Of a DNA stretch of 64,000 bases, positions 43,320-50,887 are shown piece by piece; position 1 is the first letter of the stretch; each line of letters starts with the position of its first letter. A model generated the notes under the pieces. It was not told the DNA's origin. It did no database searches and worked only from the letters and a program-made list of their open reading frames with translations. The stretch is from Palsa-1150 sp036490515 (GTDB taxonomy: Bacteria > Myxococcota_A > Polyangia > Polyangiales > Polyangiaceae). The stretch lies in NCBI GenBank assembly GCA_036490515.1, contig DASXDU010000011.1, positions 62,001 through 126,000 of the forward strand, written 5' to 3'. Made by a program: the position numbers and the translations under genes.

Positions 43320-44966
43320 TCATAGCTTCCCGTCGTCCGGAAGGCCCTGCGTGTCGAACGCCCAGTAGCGCCCGTGGTGCGACAAGAGGCGCACGGCCCC
43401 CGCGTCCTGCTTGAACAGGAGCACGCGCACGAACCACTCCCAGTTGGGGTCGTCGAGCAGCTCCTTGGGCGCCTTGACGATGACCAGCGGGAAGGCCCGG
43501 GCGTACTTGCAGCGCGGGTCGTAGTCCTCGCCGCGGAACTCCCACCCCTTCGCCGGCCAGGCCGGCTGCGCGCCCGGCCGGAACCGCACCGGGACGCTCA
43601 GGTAGCGCGCGAACGCGAACGCCCACTGCCCGTGCTTGCGCGCGGCGTAGTACGCGGCCAGGTGCGTGAGCGTCCCGTTGCGGAAGGCGAACGTCCCCGG
43701 CTCCCAGATGACCGCCGTGGCCGACTTGCCGGGCGGCAGGTCGTCGATCACCGCCGACGCGTCGTTGGTCTCGTACGCGTAGAGCGCGCAGTGGAGGAGG
43801 AGATCCGCCGCCGCGACCAGCGCCAGGCGGAGCATCCATTTCCGGGCCTTGAGGGCCTTCGCCTTCGGGAACCGCGGCACCGCGAGGACGCCGCCGAGCA
43901 CCGCCCACTGCGCCAGGCGCGGGAAGATGAGGTGCGTCCCGATGAGGACCATCGGCGTGGCGAAGTACGCGAGCGCGAGCACGAAGAACGGCGCCACGAT
44001 GGGCGGCGACTCCTCGAGGACGGTCTCTCCGGCGCGGCGCCGCCGCCACGCGAGCCACTCCGACCAGCCCATCGTCGCAATGGAGAGCCAGAGGAGCACC
44101 TGGTCGGTCGCGTCGTAGAAGAGATCCGTCGCGTACGCGCCGAACCAGAGAAACTTCGCGTAGAGCGGAGGCGCGGTGCCCTCGAGCTTGGCGTCCCGGT
44201 ACATGGCCGGGTCCCACACGTACTGCCGCCGGTAGACCTCGATGCAGTAGACGCAGCCGACGAGGAGAGGCGCGAGCGCGATCGTCGTGCGGAGCGCCGC
44301 GCGCAGGAGCCGCCGGGCGAGCGGGCCCTCCTTCGGCGTCGTCCGCCACGCGAGCTCGACCGAGAGCGCCGTCGCGGCCACGCAGAGGATGAGCATCGCG
44401 AGCACGTGCGCGAACGCGCAGAGGAGGCCCAGCACGCCCACGAGGAAGACGACGAGGGTCGACGGCTTGAGCGTCGCGCGCGCCACGAAGACGAGCGCCC
44501 ACGCGGCGATCGTCGTCGCGAGGACGTAGTTGACGAAGCCCCAGCCGAGCGAGAAAGAGAAGAGGATGGGCGTGAAGAGGGCCGCGTGCGAGGGCGGGCG
44601 GCGGAGAAGGCGCACGAGCGCGAGGACGGCCGCGGCCATCCCGCCGAGCGAGAGCGCGACCACCGTGCGGCCCGCGAGCTCGATGGGCACGAGCCGCGAG
44701 AGCCACGCCACGACGACGTGGAAGAGGCCGTTGTAGGTGAAGTAGTTGAGGACGTATTCCTTCTGCTCGGGCGCCGACGGGTCCGACAGGCGGCGCGCGA
44801 TGTCGCTCAGCGCGAGGTGCTGCGGGTAGTCCACGCACGGCAGGAGCTTCGTGACGAAGAGGCCGGCGATCACCAGGGCGACGGCGCCCCAGTAGAGGAG
44901 CGTCGCGCGCCGCGTCTCGAGCGTGACGTAGTCGACGAGCCGCCGCGGCATGGGCCAGTCGATCAC
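43320..44966 (-). CDS. Polytopic membrane protein, GT-C-like
   Basis: The 548 residues contain about eleven hydrophobic segments in the first 375 residues, with a DYPQHLALSDIARRL segment after the first helix that resembles the acidic first loop of GT-C glycosyltransferases. A soluble C-terminal domain of about 150 residues follows (WEPGTFAFRNGTLTHLAAYYAARKHGQ, RFRPGAQPAWPAKGW, FVRVLLFKQDAGAVRLLSHHGRYWAF). The start could be ATG 44966 or 44951. I do not recognise a named family. Divergent from the small lipoprotein at 45051 (84 bp). Confidence 0.78.
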   Translation of the reverse strand: MIDWPMPRRLVDYVTLETRRATLLYWGAVALVIAGLFVTKLLPCVDYPQHLALSDIARRLSDPSAPEQKEYVLNYFTYNGLFHVVVAWLSRLVPIELAGRTVVALSLGGMAAAVLALVRLLRRPPSHAALFTPILFSFSLGWGFVNYVLATTIAAWALVFVARATLKPSTLVVFLVGVLGLLCAFAHVLAMLILCVAATALSVELAWRTTPKEGPLARRLLRAALRTTIALAPLLVGCVYCIEVYRRQYVWDPAMYRDAKLEGTAPPLYAKFLWFGAYATDLFYDATDQVLLWLSIATMGWSEWLAWRRRRAGETVLEESPPIVAPFFVLALAYFATPMVLIGTHLIFPRLAQWAVLGGVLAVPRFPKAKALKARKWMLRLALVAAADLLLHCALYAYETNDASAVIDDLPPGKSATAVIWEPGTFAFRNGTLTHLAAYYAARKHGQWAFAFARYLSVPVRFRPGAQPAWPAKGWEFRGEDYDPRCKYARAFPLVIVKAPKELLDDPNWEWFVRVLLFKQDAGAVRLLSHHGRYWAFDTQGLPDDGKL

Positions 44967-45050
44967 GCGACGCGTTTACCGCAAGGGGCCGCCTCGGCCA
45001 AGCTCCGCGCGCACTGGTCCGGCGGGCGAAGGTCGGCTAGGGATGGGTGC

Positions 45051-45407
45051 ATGAAGGCCGCGAGCTGGGTCGTGCTCGCCGCCGCCCTCTTCGCGGGCAC
45101 GGCGTGCAACGAGGACACCGTGAAGGAGTGCTCGTCCCTCGAGGACGCGATGAAGCCCCTGGAACAGGGCATCCCCACGTCGGCGGCGGTCGACGCGGTC
45201 GGGGCGAAGGTCGCGAGCCTCCAGCTCAAGAACCAGACGCTCGCCATCTACGCCAAGAACTACGGGCAGACGCTCACCGTCCTCTCGAACACGCTCAAGC
45301 TCAAGGAGGGGCCGAGCGCCCCGGACGGGACGGACGACGTCGTGAAGAAGAACCTCACGAAGGCGCGGACGGACGCCGGCGACGTGAAGCGGTTCTGCGC
45401 GCAGTGA
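45051..45407 (+). CDS. Small lipoprotein (118 aa)
   Basis: The ATG at 45051 gives 118 residues: MKAASWVVLAAALFAGTAC is a lipoprotein signal with Cys19. The remainder is mostly helical (EDTVKECSSLEDAMKPLEQGI, VGAKVASLQLKNQTLAIYAKNYGQTLTVLSNTLKL) with two further Cys (KECSS and KRFCAQ) that could pair. No enzymatic motif. Its stop is 4 bp before the GTG of the MFS transporter, so the two may be co-transcribed. Role unknown. Confidence 0.7.
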   Translation: MKAASWVVLAAALFAGTACNEDTVKECSSLEDAMKPLEQGIPTSAAVDAVGAKVASLQLKNQTLAIYAKNYGQTLTVLSNTLKLKEGPSAPDGTDDVVKKNLTKARTDAGDVKRFCAQ

Positions 45408-45411
45408 GCGC

Positions 45412-46836
45412 GTGATCGCGGTGGCGGAGCGCACCCCGGGCAAGTGGACGGTCTTCGGGATCGTCGCCATCGGCGTGCTCATGGCCACGATCGACTCGTC
45501 GATCGTCAACGTCTCGCTCCCGGTCATCGCGAAGAGCTTCGGCGTGCCCCTCGGCGGCGCCGTCGAGTGGGTCGTCATCGCGTACCTCGTCGTCATCGCG
45601 TCGCTCCTGCTCACGGTGGGCCGCGTCTCGGACGTCATGGGCCGCAAGGTCGCCTGGGGTGTCGGCCTCGGCGTCTTCACCGTCGGCTCGGCGCTCTGCG
45701 GCGCGGCCCCGTCGCTCGGCGCGCTCGTCGGGTTCCGCGCGCTCCAGGGCGTGGGCAGCGCGGGGACGATGGCCGTCAGCCCCGCGATGCTCGTCGCCGC
45801 CTTCCCCGGCGAGCAGCGCGGCCGCGCCCTCGGCCTCAACGCCGTCGTCGTCGGCCTCGGCATCTCGCTCGGCCCGACCCTCGGCGGCATCATCACGCAG
45901 CACCTCGGCTGGCGCTGGATCTTCTACGTCAACGTGCCCCTCGGCGTGCTCGGCGTCCTCGCCTCGGTCTTTCTCCTCCCGCACCAGCGCGCGCCCCGCA
46001 AGGAGCGCGTCGACGTCCCCGGCGCCGTCCTCCTCGCCGTCGGCCTCGGCGCGCTGACCGCGGGGCTCTCGTTCGGGCCGGAGCTCGGCTGGACGTCGTG
46101 GCCGCTCCTCGCGTGCCTGGCGGCCGCGCTGGTCGGCCTCGTGGGCCTCGTCCTTCGCGTGCTGCGCGCGACCGACCCGCTCATCGACCGGAAGCTCTTC
46201 ACGAACCGCGTCTTCACGTCCGCGTCGGTGAGCCTCCTGCTCGCGTTCATCGCGACCTTCGCCGTCGCGTTCCTCCTGCCGTTCTACCTCGAGCAGCTCC
46301 GCGGCATGCCCGCGCAGAAGGCCGGGCTGCTCCTCACGCCGCTGCCGCTCACGATCGCGCTCGTCTCGCCCGCGACGGGCTCCCTCGCCGACCGCATCGG
46401 CACGCAGAAGCTCGCCGCCGGCGGGATGTTCCTCGCGGCGGTCGGACTGGGTCTGCTCGCGACCATCGACGCCGGCACGTCGCTCCCGCGCCTCGTCGCG
46501 AACCTGGTCCTCCTCGGCGTCGGGCAGGCCGTCTTCCAGCCGCCGAACAACAGCGCGCTCATGGGCGCCGCGCCGCGCGAGCGGCAGGGGATCGCGGCGG
46601 GCGTGCTCGCCACGGGGCGCGTGCTCGGGCAGTCGCTCAGCGTGGCCCTCGCCGGGGCGCTCTTCGGCATCTTCGGCGGCGCCGAGGCGGCCCACGCGCT
46701 GCGGCACGGCGCGGTCGCGGGCCCCGCCGCGGGCGCCTTCGTCCACGGGATGCACGCGGCGCTCGCGGGGTGCTCCGTCGTGGCCCTCGCCTCGTCCGCG
46801 ATCGCGCTCGTGCGCGGCCGCGACCGCCGCGGGTGA
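45412..46836 (+). CDS. MFS transporter, DHA2 (14-TM drug/H+ antiporter) family
   Basis: The GTG at 45412 gives 474 residues. VLMATIDSSIVNVSLPVIAKSFG (TM1, motif D1) is diagnostic of the DHA2/EmrB-QacA branch; GRVSDVMGRKVAW is motif A, GFRALQGVGSAGTMA motif B and LGLNAVVVGLGISLGPTLGGII motif C. About 14 hydrophobic segments follow. The protein is likely a proton-coupled efflux pump for hydrophobic compounds. It follows a small lipoprotein gene and is followed after 27 bp by a GT-C-like gene on the same strand. The substrate cannot be read from sequence. Confidence 0.92.
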   Translation: MIAVAERTPGKWTVFGIVAIGVLMATIDSSIVNVSLPVIAKSFGVPLGGAVEWVVIAYLVVIASLLLTVGRVSDVMGRKVAWGVGLGVFTVGSALCGAAPSLGALVGFRALQGVGSAGTMAVSPAMLVAAFPGEQRGRALGLNAVVVGLGISLGPTLGGIITQHLGWRWIFYVNVPLGVLGVLASVFLLPHQRAPRKERVDVPGAVLLAVGLGALTAGLSFGPELGWTSWPLLACLAAALVGLVGLVLRVLRATDPLIDRKLFTNRVFTSASVSLLLAFIATFAVAFLLPFYLEQLRGMPAQKAGLLLTPLPLTIALVSPATGSLADRIGTQKLAAGGMFLAAVGLGLLATIDAGTSLPRLVANLVLLGVGQAVFQPPNNSALMGAAPRERQGIAAGVLATGRVLGQSLSVALAGALFGIFGGAEAAHALRHGAVAGPAAGAFVHGMHAALAGCSVVALASSAIALVRGRDRRG

Positions 46837-46863
46837 CGCTTCTTCTGCTATAGGCTGCGGCCG

Positions 46864-48345
46864 ATGCGGGACCGGCGGCTGCCCCTCGTCGCGCTCGGGA
46901 TCGCCCTCGCCGTGCTGACGGCGTGCAAGGTGGCCTGCGTCCTGGCCGGGCCCGACGTCGACACCGACGCGTACGCGCACCACATGATCGCGCGCGCCAT
47001 CCTCGCCGACCCGCACGACCTCTCGGTCCACTGGGTGTGGCTCCCGCTCTTCCACTACGCGCAGGTCCCGCTGGTCGCGCTCGGCGGCACGATGCAGGAC
47101 GTCCGCTGGCTCGACGTCCTCCTCTCGGGCGCGCTCCCCGTCGCCGTCTTCGCGTACGTGCGGCGCACCGCGCGCACTGCGGGCTCGCTCCTCTCGGCCG
47201 ACGCCGTCGCGCTCGTGGCAGCCCTCGTCGCGGCGGCGAGCCCCATCGTCCTCCAGATGGGGACGACCGCGCAGCCCGAGCCGCTCTTCGCGCTCGTCGT
47301 CTTCGGCGTCGCCGTGACGTTCCAGGAGCGCCGCTACGGGTGGGCGGCGGTCCTCCTCGCGGCGGCGGTGATGCTCCGGTACGAGGCGTGGGCGTCGCTC
47401 GCGACCGTCGCGGTGGTGGTCGTCGTCGAGCCCTCGTGGCGCCGCCGCCGCGCGCTCCCCCTCGAGCCCCACCCGTGGCAGGCGTGGATCACGATCGCGC
47501 TCCCCGTCGTCCTCATCCTCGCGTGGGCCGCGCTCCGGCGCCCCGTCGACGGCACATGGTTCGGCTTTCTCTCGCAGACGAAGGAGTTCGCCAACGACGC
47601 GACGCATGCGCGCTTCGGCCTCGCGCGCGACGCCTTCTACTATCCCGTCGCCGTCGCCCTGCGCGTCCTCGGCACGGTGATGATCCTCGTCCCGTTCGGC
47701 GTCGTGCGCGCCGTCCGCCAGCAGGGGGCGCGCTTCGTCCTCGTGCTCCTCGCGTGCCTCGGCATGGTGTCGCTCTCGTGGATCACGCGGTCGTCGCTGG
47801 GGCTCGACCGGCACTTCGTCTGCATCGTGCCGCTCTACGCGATCTTCGCGGCGCAGGGCATGGCGGCGGTCGCCGACTTCGTGGCGGCCCTCGTGGCGGC
47901 GCGCACGAGCCGCGCGCGGGCTGCGACCGCCGGCCGGGCCGTCGCGGCGGCCCTCGCCGTCGTCGCGCTCGGGGGCCTCTTCGTCGAGGACGACGTCTGG
48001 ATCGGCTTCTGGCGCGCCTCGATCGCGCGCGGCTGGCCCGACCGCGCCGCGCTCGCCGCGTACGTCCGCGGCATCCCGGGCTCGCCCACCGTCTTCTGCG
48101 ACGACGCCACCTTCGAGATGCTCACGGGGCTCGATCGCCGCCGCTTCGACCGCCACTGGATCGACGATCCGCACACGTGGGACGTCATCGACGCCGAGGC
48201 GCGGGCCCACGGCCCCGTGTACGTGGCCACGTGGCGCCGCAAGCTCGTGGGGCACGAGGACGAGGGGCCGATCGTCTTCGTGGGCGGGCAGGATCCGGCG
48301 AACCCGGCGGGCACGGGGGTCGCGGTGATGCGAGTGCAGCGCTAG
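46864..48345 (+). CDS. GT-C superfamily membrane protein (ArnT/PMT-like)
   Basis: The 493 residues have about ten transmembrane segments. After the first helix the short acidic loop AGPDVDTDAYAHHMIARAIL carries the Asp-rich motif of GT-C glycosyltransferases using polyprenyl-phosphate sugars. Further blocks HWVWLPLFHYAQVPLVALGG, VLQMGTTAQPEPLFALVVFG and MLRYEAWASLA are the family's membrane and loop features. The C-terminal 110 residues (FVEDDVWIGFWRASIARGWPDRAALAAYVRGIPGSPTVFCDDATFEMLTGL...) form a soluble domain. It probably glycosylates a lipid or protein on the periplasmic side. Confidence 0.8.
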   Translation: MRDRRLPLVALGIALAVLTACKVACVLAGPDVDTDAYAHHMIARAILADPHDLSVHWVWLPLFHYAQVPLVALGGTMQDVRWLDVLLSGALPVAVFAYVRRTARTAGSLLSADAVALVAALVAAASPIVLQMGTTAQPEPLFALVVFGVAVTFQERRYGWAAVLLAAAVMLRYEAWASLATVAVVVVVEPSWRRRRALPLEPHPWQAWITIALPVVLILAWAALRRPVDGTWFGFLSQTKEFANDATHARFGLARDAFYYPVAVALRVLGTVMILVPFGVVRAVRQQGARFVLVLLACLGMVSLSWITRSSLGLDRHFVCIVPLYAIFAAQGMAAVADFVAALVAARTSRARAATAGRAVAAALAVVALGGLFVEDDVWIGFWRASIARGWPDRAALAAYVRGIPGSPTVFCDDATFEMLTGLDRRRFDRHWIDDPHTWDVIDAEARAHGPVYVATWRRKLVGHEDEGPIVFVGGQDPANPAGTGVAVMRVQR

Positions 48346-48412
48346 CCGACCTTCGGGAGGCTGTGCGACATGAGCCATGTCGCCTAGTCTGGGATCCAAA
48401 GCTTCTTATCCG

Positions 48413-50317
48413 ATGGCCAACGACGTCCGACCGTCCAGCCTCCCACGACACGCGCTCCGTCGACTGACGGCCCTCCGGCACCTCCTCGACAGCAAACGCG
48501 CGCCCATCGAGTTCCAGATCCTCGGCAGGACGCTCCTGCACGCCGCGCTGGTCGGCGCCGCGGCCGGCTTGATGGGGTCCCTCTTCTTCGCGGGCGTGGA
48601 GGCCGTGCAGCGCGTCTGCCTCGAGGGCTGGACGGGCTACGTCCCGCTCCGGGCGGGCGGCGAGCGGCTCCTCGGCGAGATGGAGAAGCCCCCTCCGTTT
48701 CGCGCGTGGCTCCTCGTCGTGGTCCCTGCGGTCGGCGCGCTCCTCGGAGGCATCATCTCGGCGTTCGTCGCGCCCGAGACGCGCGGCGGCGGCAGCGACG
48801 CCGTCATCGACGCGTTCCACAACAAGAACGGCGTCGTTCGCAAGCGCGTGGCCTTCGTGAAGGCGGTCGTGTCGGCGCTCACGCTGGGCAGCGGCGGCTC
48901 CGGCGGACGCGAGGGACCCACGATGCAGATGGGCGGCGCCCTCGGGTCGCTCGTCGGGCAGCTCCTCCGCGTCACCGAACGCGAGCGGCGCCTGCTCCTG
49001 GTCGCCGGGACGGCCGCCGGCATGGCCGCCGTCTTCCGCACGCCGCTCGGCGCCGCGCTCCTGGCCGTCGAGGTCCTCCACCGCGACGACTTCGAGGCGG
49101 ACGCGCTCGTCCCGAGCGTCCTCGCGAGCGTCGTCTCGTACTCGGTGTTCATCGCGTTCTTCGGCGAGCAGACGCTCTTCACGCACGCGCCGAGCTACCC
49201 GTTCCACCCGGGGCACCTGCCGCTCTACGCGCTGCTCGCGGTCCTCGTGTCGATCGTCGCGAGCACGTTCCTCTCGACGCTCCGCTACGTGCAGAACGTC
49301 ACCAAGCGCCTCCGCCTCCCGGAGTGGTGCAAGCCGGGCCTCGGGGGGCTCGCGCTCGGCATCTTCGCGACGCCGATCATCATGGTCATCGGCCCGCACC
49401 TCGGGCAGCCGGGCCAGGGGCTCGGCATCCTCGGCGGCGGGTACGGCGCGGCGCAGCTGGCCATCAGCGGCGCGGACTGGTTCCCGCTCGGGTGGCGCGG
49501 GGTCGAGCTCCTCGGCGTCCTCTGCGCCGTGAAGATCATCGCGACGTGCCTCACCGTCGGCAGCGGCGGCAGCGCCGGCGACTTCGGCCCGAGCCTCGTC
49601 ATCGGGGGCATCTTCGGGGGCGCGTTCGGGCGCGCCGCGCAGGTCCTCATGCACGACCCGTCCATCGACCCCGGCGCGTTCGCCCTCGTGGGCATGGCCA
49701 CGTTCTACGGGGGCCTCGCGCACGTGCCCATCGCCTCGCTCGTCATGACGTGCGAGCTCGCCGGATCGTACGACCTGCTCGTGCCGCTCATGATGGCCGA
49801 GATGATCGCGTTCGTGGCGCTCCGGAACCGGACCCTCTACCACGCGCAGGTCCCGACCAAGCGCGACTCGCCCGCGCACCGCGAGGACCTCATCTTCGAC
49901 GTGCTGACCGGGGTGTGCGTCGGCGACGTCCTCGTGCGCGACCGCCCCTACGCGACGCTCGAGACGAAGACGCCCGCGCGCGACGTCATCCAGAAGGCCG
50001 CCTCGCAGGCGTGGCAGGACGTCTTCCCGGTGCTCGACGAGAACGGCAAGGTCGTCGGGATGGTCATCTCGGAGATCCTGCGCACGATGGCGGCGAACCC
50101 CGACCTCGGCGAGTTCGCCATCGCGCACGACCTCATGGTGCCGCCGGTCACCGTCGAGGACTCCGCGAGCCTGCAGCGCGCCCTCGAGACCATCCTCGAG
50201 CACGGCCTCCGCGAGATCATGGTGGTGGGCGAGGACGGCAAGATCGTGGGCTTCCTCGACGAGGCCGAGATCACGCGCGTGTACGCCGAGACGACCGCGA
50301 GCCGGAAGCCCGACTGA
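48413..50317 (+). CDS. ClC-type chloride channel/antiporter with C-terminal CBS domains
   Basis: The ATG at 48413 gives 634 residues; another in-frame ATG at 48377 would add 12. The ClC core has GSGGSGGREGPTMQMGG, containing the gating-glutamate motif G-R-E-G-P (Glu167), RTPLGAALLAVEV, and GSGGSAGDFGPSLVIGG corresponding to the G-x-F-x-P anion site, here DFGPS instead of GIFAP. The usual Tyr of the inner gate is not identified by eye. The C-terminal 160 residues carry two CBS motifs (DVFPVLDENGKVVGMVISEIL and EIMVVGEDGKIVGFLDEAEI), probably nucleotide-sensing. A 570-bp gap with the 50321-50752 palindrome follows. Confidence 0.92.
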   Translation: MANDVRPSSLPRHALRRLTALRHLLDSKRAPIEFQILGRTLLHAALVGAAAGLMGSLFFAGVEAVQRVCLEGWTGYVPLRAGGERLLGEMEKPPPFRAWLLVVVPAVGALLGGIISAFVAPETRGGGSDAVIDAFHNKNGVVRKRVAFVKAVVSALTLGSGGSGGREGPTMQMGGALGSLVGQLLRVTERERRLLLVAGTAAGMAAVFRTPLGAALLAVEVLHRDDFEADALVPSVLASVVSYSVFIAFFGEQTLFTHAPSYPFHPGHLPLYALLAVLVSIVASTFLSTLRYVQNVTKRLRLPEWCKPGLGGLALGIFATPIIMVIGPHLGQPGQGLGILGGGYGAAQLAISGADWFPLGWRGVELLGVLCAVKIIATCLTVGSGGSAGDFGPSLVIGGIFGGAFGRAAQVLMHDPSIDPGAFALVGMATFYGGLAHVPIASLVMTCELAGSYDLLVPLMMAEMIAFVALRNRTLYHAQVPTKRDSPAHREDLIFDVLTGVCVGDVLVRDRPYATLETKTPARDVIQKAASQAWQDVFPVLDENGKVVGMVISEILRTMAANPDLGEFAIAHDLMVPPVTVEDSASLQRALETILEHGLREIMVVGEDGKIVGFLDEAEITRVYAETTASRKPD

Positions 50318-50320
50318 CGG

Positions 50321-50752
50321 GGGAGACGAGAGGACGAACACGGGAACAAGGGAACGGGAACGGGAATGCGGAATGGGGGATGACGGGGGTGCTCGGGTGG
50401 GTGGGGGTGGCATCCGGGAGGCGCTCGGGTGCGTCCGGGCGGTCCGCGGAGGCAGCCGAGCAGCGCTCGGGTGCACCCGAGCGCCCCGCGGAGCCACCCG
50501 AGCAGCGCTCGGGGGCACCCGAGCGCCCCCCGGAGGCACCCGAGCAGCGCTCAGGTGCACCCGAGCGCCCCCCGGAGGCACCCGAGCAGCGCTCAGGCCC
50601 ACCTGAGCGCCCTCCGGACCCACCCGGGCAGCCCCCGGAAGCACCCGGGCGGTCACCGACCCACCCAGGCGCCCCCTCCAGCCCCCCCGCCTCTCCCCAT
50701 TCCGCATTCCCATTCCCGTCCCCTTGTTCCCGTGTTCGTCCTCTCCTCTCCC
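50321..50752. repeat. Inverted-repeat element enclosing twelve 21-bp tandem units
   Basis: The arms are 58 bp each: left 50321-50378 and right 50695-50752 match as reverse complements at 55 of 58 positions by hand (shared blocks include GACGAACACGGGAACAA and GGGAATGCGGAATGGGG). Between them, twelve 21-bp units run 50419-50670, alternating CAGCGCTCGGGTGCACCCG... and CGCCCCCCGGAGGCACCCG... types. Individual units are themselves palindromic; for example 50463-50484 is a perfect 22-bp palindrome. The whole segment can fold into one hairpin of about 430 nt or many small ones. It lies between the ClC and giant TPR genes. No transposase is present. Confidence 0.9.
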
Positions 50753-50792
50753 GACCCCATCCGTCCCGCCTCGCACCTCCCCGGACTCCGTC

Positions 50793-50834
50793 GACAAATC
50801 GTCGTTTTGTCCTGACGGTCCGTTCCGATAGTCT
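50793..50834 (+). promoter_or_regulatory. Possible promoter and operator of the giant TPR gene
   Basis: GACAAA (50793-50798) and TTTGTC (50806-50811) form a 6-bp inverted repeat around 7 nt, an operator-like site. It overlaps a candidate -35 TTGTCC (50807-50812), which is followed after 16 bp by a candidate -10 TAGTCT (50829-50834). The TPR start is at 50888. This is a weak match and has not been tested. Confidence 0.35.
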
Positions 50835-50887
50835 CGATCCCCCACGGTGCGCGTCTCCGCGTCCTCGTGGTGCCGCAGGAGTCCGCC

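Noticed and set aside
50419..50670. Possible CRISPR array
   Set aside because: There are no unique spacers between units; it is a contiguous repeat inside inverted repeats.
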